64,000 nt of DNA from Plasmopara viticola (taxonomy: Eukaryota > Oomycota > Peronosporomycetes > Peronosporales > Peronosporaceae), in the NCBI GenBank assembly GCA_001695595.3, contig MBPM02000011.1, positions 62,001-126,000 on the forward strand, read 5' to 3'. Shown here one piece after another: positions 12,300 through 25,000 of this stretch (positions are counted from its first letter, which is position 1; the number at the start of each line of letters is the position of its first letter). Both the position numbers and the translations under genes were made by a program. The notes under the pieces were generated by a model. That model saw only the letters and a program-made list of their open reading frames with translations. It did no database searches and was not told the origin of the DNA.

Positions 12300-15202
12300 A
12301 AAATCTAAATTGCCACCTCTAAAGTGAGAAAATCCTATGATCTTCTTATCTGGATAATTGGAGCAGAGGTGGCAACCAGAGCGGCCATGATCGCGGATAA
12401 AAGTTGATATACTCGGTTACCTATGACCGCAATCGTCGGCATATGATGGCAGATAGATCGAAAAGGTTGTTAGACTTCTTGAGAGCGATGGCGCAAACCT
12501 GTTCAGCTGGATATGCTATCAAACATTCTTGGTTGTCACTCGCAAAAAAATAAATTGACTGTGAGCTCTAATAATCATGAAAGCACGACAAAATCTTGTT
12601 CCGACATCAATCGATACGACTTTATCTGAGGTTTTCCATGATCGATGATATAGCACCACAGGCTCCAGTGGACTAATCCCGCGTGATGAGGCTCACGTAA
12701 GTCACGTCTTAACTTCTATTGCGTTCAGATTGATGTGCGCGCCCCACTATGCACCTCTTTGTTTCGAGATGTGGAAGCGAATTTCGTCACCTACAACTCT
12801 CTTTGCAAAAGCATATATATATAAATATGAATGAAATAAGAAGACACTAATATTTTTCACGGAGGACGAGGTAACGACGCCTTAAATCAGCGTCGGTTGC
12901 CAACGATGAATTTAGTGCTTTAAATATGCTATACAAGTGAGAAACATAGTTCACCATCTGAAAGTGACAATGTTACGCAGGCAGGCTTCAGATATGGCTT
13001 ACAATGTATCGCAATTTGGTAGTATGGTCCGCCACGATGCCTGAAGTAGACAATGTGATTCGTCAAATGCATAACGATCTCGTGTTGTGACAAACGACCC
13101 CGCGAGTGTTGAAGTGACCATATCCACATTAATAATAGACTGCTTGACTAATCGTCGTATCAAAATAAATGCGCTCCAAGTCAATACTTGTCAGAAATTT
13201 TGAATCTTGAGCTACGGTGCTCTTGGTCAGGTAAATTCCGACAGTATCATAGATGAGATATTTTTAGATGTAAAAACCTCTCTTTAGAATATAAATCAAA
13301 CTAATGTTCTAGACAAGAAGTCTTGTTTATGGGCAGCGCGTGTTGTGCCTTGTCTCAGAAATCCTTGAGGATGTCATCGATCTTTTATATCTTGATATGG
13401 CGCTCAAAGACCAACCATCAAAGCTACAGGAGTGAGACATGATATCGATCTCTTGCCATGCAAAAAAGACTATGTGACCAGGCACTAATTTCTACTGTAA
13501 GCTAAATAATGCCTTGTCTGCTGAAAAACAAAAAGTAAAAAGAAGGGGAGTCAAATCGTCGCACTCGTCACCGACTTTTATGTATTTTAAAAACTGAAGT
13601 GACAGTAAGTCAATGCTTTTAAAAAAGCCAAAGTGTGTTGAAGTGTGCATCGTTTTCTACACAAATGTCTATTGTACAATTGGACGTGTTTCTTGGCAAT
13701 ACGATCTCTAAAGTGCAATAGATTTCATAGAGATACTACAAATTCCGAAGGAGGGAATCGAACGAATATACCCTAAATTTGATAGCATACTCTTTGAAAG
13801 TGCTTAAGGGTTTGACACGACCCCAACGACAATAAATCGTCTGATCAAACAGTTGCATTGACGCTACTATGCTTTGTCCCAAACACACGTTGTTAATATA
13901 GCCGCTTCGATAGAGATCAGTCGGTTCCAAGGTCGGCCGGATATATCCTTTAGTAAGAAAGAGCATTTTTCTAATTACAGCGAATCAATTACGATTGTTA
14001 TGAAGGAACTGAACCGCCGGACTTTGCTGTCTTCGCCTTCATTTTATAATCGACTAAAATAGCATTCCTTTGTATACCTGTCAGTATCGTTCGTCAATAG
14101 AGCTTTCAATCTTACAAATATGAACAAGCTCATAATGTGGCATTCAATTCAGCATTTCGGCAAGCGCATTTTATCGGCCAAGATACACTCAGCGCAGAAG
14201 CTATGTTCGGTATTTGATGGGAACAGTGGAGCATGTCTTTTTTGTCTTTGAAGATAATCAAAAAGTATAATATTAGAGCCCATCAGATTTTGCTCGGGGG
14301 TTCACCGGTGTATACTCCTTTCTAATGGTTTATTGTCATGGTTGGGATATTCCAGTCGGAAGCTTCAAGCTGCGAGCGCTGAAGCAAAACGACTCGCTCA
14401 TGGCCGTCATCATCTGGTTGCACTCACGCGCAGCTAAAAGCATATATGAATTCGTCATAAACGAAGCTAAACGATTTGTCTCGCTACAAGGCCTTTCGCG
14501 AAGCTACTAGGACTGCATTAGTTCTAATTTTCTCAGTATTGCTCGATAAAGTGCTTAATTAGATCAAATAGTGGCTTTGCGAGACGTGCATAGCCAAAGC
14601 TGTACCGCTTAATAGGCCCTCAAATTTATTTGTAGCCTTGGCGTTAGCCAAGCTGAGACGAACTTTTTCGGGCTTGCGCAAACCCATTGACTGCCTCCAA
14701 GAGTTAAAACCTTGATTATTTCTATAGCAAAGACATATCGACGTCAATGTCCTCACGACCTTGTATTGAGTAATCTGAGTGTGTCCAACCCAAATTGTTG
14801 CTTCTAATGTTAGAGACTTGTATAACGATATATTTTTGGAGGCACATGATGCTCGAATTAGCGCTCTATTACGCCTAGAGATTTTTTGACCACATGTAAC
14901 TACGTATATAAGGTCCTGTCAGAGATAAAATTCTTTACAAGGAGTGCCACTACTAACGGACCGCTGCACGTCCATAAACAAGAACTTTGTGTTTGACTTG
15001 CCGGAAATCAACGGAAATTGGGGCTTAGTGGTGTTTGTGTGTTGCCTTAGCAAAATAATGCATTCTCGCCGCTACCACTGTTTCGGCCATCATCCTCGCC
15101 GATGACTCCGAGGCTGTTCCGCTTGTGGTCGCCATGTCATAACTGTCTTCGCTCGGGCATCCAAGTCGAGATTGGCCCCCTTCTAATTTGCAGGGGCTGT
15201 CA

Positions 15203-15239
15203 TTCGTTCCCTAGTTAGCTAATGTAACGAGGGAACGAA
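15203..15239. repeat. Perfect 10-bp inverted repeat (hairpin)
   Basis: TTCGTTCCCT at 15203-15212 is exactly complementary to AGGGAACGAA at 15230-15239, with a 17-nt loop containing TTAGCTAA. Further GTTAGCT/AGCTAAC pieces follow to about 15335. The clustering of short palindromes suggests the end of an old DNA element. Confidence 0.7.
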
Positions 15240-16907
15240 CAGCGAAGCTAACGTAACAAAAAAAAACGAAATTACAAGCAGGAAAACGCTGCTTGCCGCC
15301 GCGCACTCACAAATGCCGCGTTAGCTAACGAAGTCTCGCTGCCTGATGCTAGCAGCTAATTATCCCCAGACAAATGATCCGATGGAATAATTCATCCGTC
15401 ACACTGCATAGTATGGGGCCGTAGGAACCACAATTGTGGGCTACAAATTGTCTAAAACTGAATTAGCTCTCAGCAATGCGGCTCATGCATCTACGGACCT
15501 TACACATCACCATGTATACTTCCTAAGTTGTCAAGCTCGAATTTGCCTGATTAAAGTGGTGTAACACTAGAAAACCCCGTCTTCTTCAGGTCTCTAATAT
15601 GATGTCACTTCTAGATAAGCTTTTGACATAGCGAAATGTCGGCTGAACATGATCAATAAATCCGCAGAAGATAAGCTTAAACGATTTTCGAATGAATGCG
15701 GGAAAGAAAACTTAGACATATTTGCCTAAAGAAGTAAAGAAATGCTCGTTGTCAAAGCCAATCACTAGAAATGGTAATGTTAACATTTCTGAGCGAGCCA
15801 AATATAAGCTTTTGGGTTGGCTACACCATCGATTTTTCCAATTTGACGTTTATATACTCAGTGTTTTCAAATGTTTCCAGAACCTCTCTGAGTCTTTTCC
15901 CTGCTTCACCTTGCTGGTAAAGGGTCATTCGAAGGCTGAAAGTACATATATATATATCGATCACAAGGCTGAGGGTCCAAATATTCGTAAGGATACGAGC
16001 TGGACGAGCCTGGAGGTCTCCACTAAAAACAGCGCTACACAAGGTTTGTTTAAGGGGCGGCTTTTATAAGTCTGTGCACTTATAGCGACCAGCGCCTACT
16101 ACTAAGACAAGAGCTTTAAAGCAGTTCGGGCATGCCTGCGGCTATGGATAGCATGGCCCTAGATGTTTCTTAACTTCTCAAGGGCCCTAACGGCCCGTAG
16201 TGATCCCAAAAAAATGTGGCCTGGCCAGTGAGGCTGATCCCAAGAAAGCATGCACTTAATCGCGCAGGAGCTGCTAATTCCCATGAATCAGACTCGAGAC
16301 CGATGAAATAAGTGTCCATTTTGGCTATGCTTGACCACCAAGACCGTTGGAATTGCTACATGGAATTGTAGTGAAGCAGAAACAATTTCACAGGCGCCGA
16401 TGGCTTTGTAAGAAGAATTGGTGATATCGCTTTTCAGAACACGCCGAAGCGGTTAAGACGGCCTCGGCATAGCTGCCCATAGACGGTTGTGATATAAAGT
16501 GAAAGCAGCTGGCGCTACGTGAGAAAGTTTTTTTTTTGGTACCTTTTGGGGCTTGGAGAGAAGCCAAACTCGAATCGTTAAATCTTTGAGCCTAGCTTGT
16601 TATTATGCCGGAGCTGAGACATCTTGAAGAAGTGAAATGTCTTTGATCCATAAAGTGAGCAAATCGTACTCAAACCACATATAATTCTTAAAATTCTTTC
16701 GATATGGCTGGCAGGTTGTAGCACCCACGCAGCTCACTCAAAGTCAAAAAAGGTCTTTTGATATAAGTGTGGCGGTGTTCATGCAAAATGATTTCCTTAG
16801 TCTGGCTGCAAGCCATTTTCTTATGCAAAAGCAAAGTTTAACGCAATGCTAAGGCACGCGGCTATTTGCCGTAACGTTGTCTGAAAACGAAAAAAAACGC
16901 AATTAAT

Positions 16908-16962
16908 CTGTAAAGGGCAATTGCGGAGGTGTATACATGCCTCCGCAATCGGCCTTTTACAG
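16908..16962. repeat. Long imperfect inverted repeat around a palindromic centre
   Basis: CTGTAAAGG at the left pairs with CCTTTTACAG at the right (one extra T), and the inner arms ATTGCGGAGG and CCTCCGCAAT are perfectly complementary. The centre is GTGTATACATG, itself nearly palindromic. The whole 55-bp unit could fold as one hairpin. It looks like two abutting terminal inverted repeats or a small palindromic element, not a coding feature. Confidence 0.75.
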
Positions 16963-19060
16963 AACATTTGCGGTATGCAAACCCGACTATCGTTCCTATG
17001 TAAGTCATGGCCAGCATCAAACGAGTAAAACCCCTCGCTGGACTGCCGTTCGACGAGTTAGTAGACGTTTACGGGATAGCAACTCGTGTCGTTGGGCAAA
17101 CTGCATACCTCATCGCCTATTGCTCGGGTGACTTCGATCATTGAGCCCGGCTGCAAGATGTACGAATATTTTTTTGTTACTTAGAGCCTTTTATCTTGAA
17201 TCTCATTAATGATGACATCCTTGGTCAACTATTGGCCCCCGTGAATTGTTGCGAATAGCCCTGTGCTTATGCGTGAGGCTTTTTGCATGACAGTGAGTCT
17301 GACGACAAACCTATCACATACTACAGCTTTCTTTTGAGCAATGAATTCGTCTTGACGACGTTGTTGTGTACGGCTTTCGCAGCCCGAGCGAGCAAAGTGA
17401 CGGACGAATGTTTGCCAAAACATCCGTGTAGATTCTTATCATTCGTATCGCTCAAATGCAGTGATGTATGCAAATTGATTGGCTAGAGAGAACGGGAAGG
17501 CGTGCATTTGACTGTGGAGGCGCTTTTGCAATCTATTTGCCCAGGTAAAGCTTAAATACTTGGCTTGTCTACTACAGTGCAGGCAGTGCCTTTGTAGCAG
17601 GCCCAGTCTTCTCGCAGATGTAGCCTTGGGCACAGAGATAGATTGTGGTGCAAGAGCCCCGTTGGTACCGTAGAAATACTCTTGAGAGCTGGCATGGTCA
17701 TAAAAGAACAAATTAGTTGTCGTCATAACGAATATATTAAGTAAACAAGCCTCCCCTTTTATATGCATACCAAGTTCTACTGGGGTGGAGCGTAGCATAA
17801 AGTCAATATTTCGTTTTGAAAGCTGGATTCTTGCTAGCTAGATCTGGAATGGTACGGTGGATCATGCGGGTGTTCGTACGAGTTTGCATTTCAGAAGATA
17901 GCAAAAGAGTGTATAAGTTGTGGAATAGGACTTATTCGGATTAAAAATGTCTTAAGGTGAAGACCAAAAGTACCAAAATAGACAATTAAATACATCAGTT
18001 TCTTGACTGCATTCAATTGCACCTTTCGATCCGTTATGACTCGATATAGTGAATAGTCGCTCACGGAAATAATGTCTATCTTCCTGCATGCCTCCTCTGT
18101 GCTAAGCGCTGTGTGATCCCGTCACGATTTGCGAGTACAAATAGCTTAATCATTGCGAATTTATCACAAATAGAACAAATTGCAAGATGTCAATGATTCA
18201 ATAATGTGATTTATATGCTATGACAAAACTGAAAAGAAATGCATCGAGATAGTTGGTTCTATCACAGGTGGGACATGTTTCCAAGCGCCATTGAGGCTGC
18301 ACAATTTGCTGCTTTTCATTGACAGGCATTCAATAGCGTCTCAAATAATGATCAAAGATGATTTAAAGATCTCTTGGCGCGAACAAGCTTGCATTAAGAG
18401 TAAAAGTGTCTGCTGACGCGACTAGTGTATGTCGCTTACCCGACATGTCGTCATGAGTAACACCTAGATTAAAAGTACGAGGCAGCGTGTTGTGTCTTGC
18501 CAGCATATGCAATCTGTAGAAGAATCCGATCGCGGGATCGGATCCGTGTACGTGCCTCAAATTTCAATATGCATTACTTTCAGTGACATACTCCTTTCAG
18601 CATTCTACGCGTGCGACCAGACCAAACGACGGTTTATGCCGTGCTGACAAGTCACTGATTTGTTGACGAAAGAAGTTGGTGACATTGTATCTTTTGTAAA
18701 TTTTGCAGGCGCAAAAGCTTAAAGTAGTGTTCCTCCCGTGAATTCCTGGCACAATATATACAAAATATTCTTATTCTCTAGCCAAGGCGGTAGTCGATGA
18801 AAAAAAAAGTCTTTTACGCAGCTGGATCGAACGAAAGCTGGTTGATTTGAGCTATCTAAGGTAACTTACACCATTTAGCAGCTCCGACTGATGTTCGCAC
18901 TTCTGCTATGTATTCGAGACTCAAGTGACGAAACGACGCGGCCTCGTCAACAAATTTTATTTGACTACATCGCGCTCTTTGATCAGCGTGCACTCAAAGT
19001 AGAATACGTAACAAAGCTGCCTTCTCTAGGGTTGTTGACTTTGAGGTGTAGCCTGAGACA

Positions 19061-22000
19061 ATGGGCGCTAAGGTTTCAAAGTATCTAGAGCAAGACACCC
19101 CTAAAAGCGATGATGGGGTTTTACTTGAAAATCACGCAACAAAATTGAATAGACCAGGCAGCAGTAGGCAATGCACTCGTTCCGATAGCACCAATAATGC
19201 TCGAATATTTGCATTCTGTCAGCTTTGGGATCTCAATCGTGTCGAGGATTTCGTGCGGTGCTACATGAATCTTGTTATGTCAAGGAGGACGCCAAGAGAA
19301 AGAAGCAGTGACACGGCTTTCATTGTGCTTCCGAAGAGCTCAGACATACACCGACAATATAATCAGCTGACACAAGAAGTTGCGGCTCTCGAGGAGTGTT
19401 TAGCAAAGCAGCACGCTGAAATCGAACGAGTTACTATTGACGGAAATGAGACCGAAATCTCGATAATCGAAGAACGTGGCGAGACTTTGAATCGGGTACG
19501 AGCAGATAGCAGTGGCTCATTTACAATTCAGAAAGAGCTTCGGTTGCAAAGAAGTAGGCTAGAAAGTGAATTAAAAGATAAAGCGATTGCTCTGCAAGCT
19601 CTAAAGCTGGATCTATTTGGGTCTTTTGAAGGAGTTGAGCTCTGCGAAATTGTAAGTTGGCCGTTGTATATTGAAGCTATGCTTCATGTCACTTTTCACG
19701 AAAGTATGCGCTCCAGTCGGCACAATTGTAGGAAGTGGCACCCAGCTTGCACAGGCCTTGCAATGGAACGCAAGCATCCAGTGGCGTCATCACTCGATGA
19801 GTACGATAGAAGTGAACCTTTGTTGCAATTTGCTGATACAAGCAAGAGCGGAGTGAAAGATGAGAAAAGAAAAGTTGGTGGAGGCGTACAAGAACGTATC
19901 ACGGACTGTTTAGAAGAGAAGGAAGATACAAAAGTTACTACAAAGATAGCTAAATTGAAAGCGAATGAGGATGAAGACGGTGCGGTGAGCGAGAATAATT
20001 CGAAAAGTGATAGTTGTCATGGTGAGTCTGTCCACCCCGTTGCGTCGATTTCATCAGACGATAGGGTTTTTGAAAGTGGAAAGACTTTCGTCAAGCATAT
20101 CAATCAAAGTCCTAGTCCGATACCTCGCAGTCGCTATGCCGACTCGAGCGCTACGCTCAATCAAGCTCAATATTTTAAGCGCTCAACTCTCGACTCGTAT
20201 GACGCACATGTACAAAGCCCAATCTTTTTTGGGTATCTGTGCAAACAAAAGAATCGAGTGGTAGAAGCTCTTGAAAGTGAAAAGAAAGCTAAAGTCAAAG
20301 CGGACGCCATTTTTCAGATAAAAATTACAGCTCAAAAGGACAAGTTTGAAGCAGCGCTTGGCTCTGAGAGAGAGAAGTTGCAGGCGTTGATTCAAAAAAT
20401 GAGCGATTTACGAATAAAGCGCGACAAGCTCCACCTTGAACGTGCAAGGAATGGCCAAAACCTGGACAATGTTTTCATTAGAGTGCACAAGACACAAGAC
20501 AAAGAGATTAGAGCACAGGAGGAAGCGGAGGACGAGAAACTCAATCGACTAAAGCTTAGTATTGAAGCGAGAATGAAAGCAGCAGAGCTAGAACATGCGA
20601 GATATCTGGACCAAGTTGCTATTGTCCGTTGCTATGATCGACCGCTTGGCGATACAAGAATGCAATTCCATAAAGAAGAATTAGAGCTTATTGAACGAGG
20701 CGTGACTGCAGGAAAAAAGGCTCTTGCCACGGCTCAGGAGGAATATGCAGCACTAAAAATGTCAAACCTATGTACACCTGGTCAAGAAACGAAGCTTCGG
20801 TCACAAAGTATATCCGCGGAAAGGTGTATAAAAGTGCGGGAAATTGAATTGGAACGCGTCTGCCATTTGATTGAAAACGAACGTTACCTCTTTGAACGTG
20901 CCCAGGACGTCTTTGAAAAGGAAGAATTATTTGCTCCTCTGTTTAAAGCGCTTGAAGCTGGGGATCCGATGAGTGATTTAGATCAAGAAGGAAGGAGTGG
21001 TTTTCAACTAGTGGACCTTGTTATTGCCATTCTTCTAGGAGCTGGAAAGTGCCCTCTGGCTGACAAAATTGTGTTTTTATTTGACCTTTTTGCCCAAAGC
21101 AAAGTACCTTCAAGCTCAAAGGCATTTCCTCGATGCATAACTTTTAATTCTCTCGCTGAAGTCGTTCGACTCGTTATAAGTGTTCTCTTACGGATCAAAC
21201 ACGGACACAATTCACGACCTTTTGCCCGAGAGTCTCGTCAAGAATTACTGGATGAAGAAGCTGTGGAGCTAAGTAGCGGAACCAAGACGGATGCAACAAA
21301 CGAGTCTTTTGGCCTTACGCTGCATGAATTTCAGACATTTTGTACTGAAGCAATTGAGAGATCGACATACCTATGCGGCGTATATGGGCAGGAGTGGAAG
21401 CACCAGCCGCGCAGGCGATTTGTGGCTCAATATATGAGTCCAATACAACAGTATAAAGTAGGATTGATCGATATTAACGACTTGAAAGACCTTTTAGCTC
21501 GACAAACGAATCTATCGCGAGAAGAGGAAAAGCTTCGACAAGAGATGGCTGTAGCTCAGGAAAAGAGGGAGGCATTAAAGGCAAAGTATGCAAAGTATCT
21601 CTTACAGCGTCATGGCAAGTTACTTTCAAATGCTGTGCCGCTAGATCATGGCGGATATTGTAATTTAATGAACTATCATAGGGAAATAATGCTACGATCA
21701 GTAGTCAAGGTGCAAGCAACTTGGCGTGCTAAGAAAGGGAGACAAGAAGCCCGTTTAACAGCTGAGAAACAGGCCTTTTATCACGCTCGTGGACTTGCTT
21801 TGATGGAAACGCGTGAAAGGATTAAAGAAGAATGGCGAGTACAAGACACCAATCCCTTCCATACTGTGGATAAAGTAAAATTTGAGACCAAACTACGAAT
21901 GAAGCAAGTAAGTTTACGAGCCAAAGGAAGCACGCTTGATCGAGAAGATCTCGTCGCATTGATGACGGAAGAAGCGGTTGTAGAAGCGCAAAACGAGGTT

Positions 22001-25000
22001 GAAAACCGATTTCGAGAAATGGAGGAAGACCTTGGCTATCGCAGACACAGAGAGGCAACGCAGCGGTCAAACACAGAAACGGAGTATCTTAGGCCAGATA
22101 TTGCAAAGGCTTTAGTTGATCAACTCCTTGAAGCCAAGCGTGGTTCACCATCGGTGCATAATATGATACAAACAATTGCCATGAATGAAAAAATGACACG
22201 ACAAAAAGCTGAAGGAAAAGAGAGCAAGCTAAATGGCACCAAGTCTATGTCTTTAAAGTCTTTGGACGAAATTGCTTGTGAAAAAAGGCGCAGATCAGTT
22301 ATTGACAGAAATGCTACTTTTGTCAATGATTTTCGATCCGATGCACGTAGCAAAATCGAACAGTACGATGGATGCCCGCCTGACTTAGACGTGAGTAGGC
22401 TTACAAAAGCTGAAATGGCATTAAAGTTGCCTTTTGCTTTTCCAGAGCTACCATTAAAGAGCGTACGTTATCACCTGCAACAAGTTTGTGAAGGACTGAC
22501 GGATTTTAAACTGGCAGAGTTCCTTCAAGAATTGCCCTCAAAGCGTCACATATGCGCCTACGCAGCTGAATTTCGCCGCTGTGATGGTTCTTATGACATA
22601 GAGACCCTTGAAACAGATTTATATGCGCATTTTCGGATTCTTCGCGGATTCAAACAGCTTGCGTGTGCTCTGGTTAACATTGTAGAAAGTGATCTCGACT
22701 TTGGACTGACCCGGCAATTAGTGACGATGATCCAAGAGGAGAAAGAGCAACTTTTAAGGCAATGGGTTACGGCCGAAAATCGCAAAGTGGCGATCGAAAA
22801 TGCTCGTTTATCGGCTTTAAAGTCGCATCTTAGGGAAGACGAAAGCGACAGCGATACTATAATCACTACCGACACTTTAGCAGAGAGAAAGAGCAATCAT
22901 TGGCATCGTGATTCGTACACTTTTAAGAGAAAGCAAGCATTGCAGGAGCGACGGAAAAGGGCACTCGAAGCGCATCATCGAATGGTTGAAGCGACGAAAG
23001 CTTGGAAAGAAGCAGAGTTGTCACTTCAAGAGATGGAAACGTCTCTGTTGCGCGTCGATTCACCAAACCCCATTCTACCTATCCATCGAACACAATGGAG
23101 TGAGCGTTTTCGAAATGCTTGTCGTCTTGATGAAGCTGACGCGAACCAGAGTTACGTGAAGTACACGGAGATTGTGCAAGTTTGTCAGGACTTTCTAGAA
23201 ACGGCAACGTTGATCGCCTTAACGTTGATTCGAGAATGGCATTTGCCATTTGGGGAAAAGTCCATTCTTTTTCATGAGGAAACTGCAATTGATGGGCGAA
23301 ACGACGACATTCGTAGTCGATCTCGAGTAAAGTATGAAGTTCATGGCATTCTTTTTCAAATTTGCACCGACGATCATGGACGGTATGAAAATTCTCATGA
23401 ATATGCGGCAAAAGCTGGTGGCCACGAAGTACGAAACTCTGCTATTTACCTTCAAGAGCTCAGTCGGTATAGCAACATTAGCGTCCCACTGCAGTGCACT
23501 GTCGATTTCCAGGGATTTCGCGTCCTGTGCTCATCTAAGAGTCCAATCGAAGTCATTGAATCCGAAGATTTCCATCGCGTGTCAAAGAAACTCGTTCACG
23601 GTACCGACAATTGCGGTCGAACCGTGACGAATACGAGCAAAGATCTGGACGATGCGCTTGCTAGTGTCGCGACTCGCCTTAACCTTAGTCAACATTGTGT
23701 TAAAGGCTATGACGATCGTACGTCTAAGAGCCTTCATGCAGCAGCCGACATGCGTGGCTATCTGAATGCACAAAATCAATTTGTACTTCTTAACTTTAAG
23801 CGAGCGATGCCACCCGAAGATCCGAATGCCACACCCCATCTGCTACATTCAACTCGCGGCATGACAATTTTATGGCGTCAGCTTCGCCCCGAGCTTGTCC
23901 ATACTTTCCAATCGCCTCTCTCTCCTGACGCTCTGTCCTGCTTTACATCTTGTACTTCGGATTGGCAGCTTCAAGCCCTTGGTGTCGAAAGTGCCACAAA
24001 GTATCTTATGAGAACAATACTTCCCCAATTTGCCGTCCAGTTGGCCCAAGAACGTGATTATTATGATTCTCCAGACTTTGATCTGGTCAAGGAAATGCAT
24101 CGACACGGCATTAATATGCGCCATCTCGGTCTCTTACGTGCTCAGTATTTCTTTCAGCTATCAGGAACGGCTACGTTGCAAGACGCTAGTGCAGAAGTGC
24201 AAACATCGCAAGATTTTACGCGAGAGCTCGATCGAGGGGCGATTCTTTATATTGGTGGCCAAAAGTATATTGTCAGTATAGACAGCACTCACCGCTTTGA
24301 CGCCACGTGCATCACCTTGACAACTCGTTATGCAGGATCGTTGATGCGAAACGTGCCAGTCTATACTGGTCGACCCGACTGTCAAGAACGGTCTGCCATT
24401 CTACGACGAATTCTGCTTGGCGAAATGGTTGCGCGCACATTCAAAAACATTGTGCGTCACTTGATGCGCCAGGCTGCTGAAATGAACGCAACAGGGCTCA
24501 CGCCGACGCTGCACAACCATATTTTCATTCTTTCTCTCAATTGGCTCAGTGGCAGCCGAGTAGGAAGCGACACCTTTTGGCAATTGCATCTTTTTGAAGG
24601 AATTCGTGTTCGCTTTGGCTTGCGCGCAGTGTCACACGTCGACAAACTGAATTTTCGCATGCACCTCCTTCCTGTGTTTGCGTACATTATTCGTCGCGTA
24701 TCGGCTATGATGGCATTCCCACTTTCTTCACGGTGCTTAAAATGTGTAGCAAAGGTGCCAGATTGCTATACATTTGTGCTGGATGACTTGACGTCGTCTG
24801 GACACTATTATCGTGTCAAGCACAATGTGTCAATGCTGGAATTCTCCAAGGCATCTCTGTTGCTCCATCAAGCAACCGAAAAGCAAGCTTCGACATACGA
24901 ACACGTCATTGTTGCCGAGAAACCTACTGGATATTGGCCATTGTGCGATCGACAAGGGACATTAGAGCCATCAAACTTTGGCTCGTGCACTGACTTTCGA

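Larger units (their letters stand above)
12310..19060. other. Long gene-free stretch with scattered hairpins
   Basis: No frame of useful length shows a domain. An open frame at 15722-16069 (plus) and an opposing one at 15821-16042 (minus, with a Lys/Arg/Glu-rich end) might be repeat-derived coding debris. A 119-codon minus frame at 17439-17798 is unrecognised. Short inverted repeats at 15203-15239 and 16908-16962 are listed separately. The 5' flank of the gene starting at 19061 shows no obvious promoter element. Confidence 0.6.

Noticed and set aside
13735..13775. tRNA gene suggested by a B-box-like GTTCGATTCCC on the minus strand
   Set aside because: The bases flanking the loop do not pair as a T-stem and no acceptor stem or A box is found.
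19652..19716. GTAAGT...CAG intron inside the giant open frame
   Set aside because: Splicing it would lead to a stop a few codons later, whereas the unspliced frame stays open for 3068 codons.
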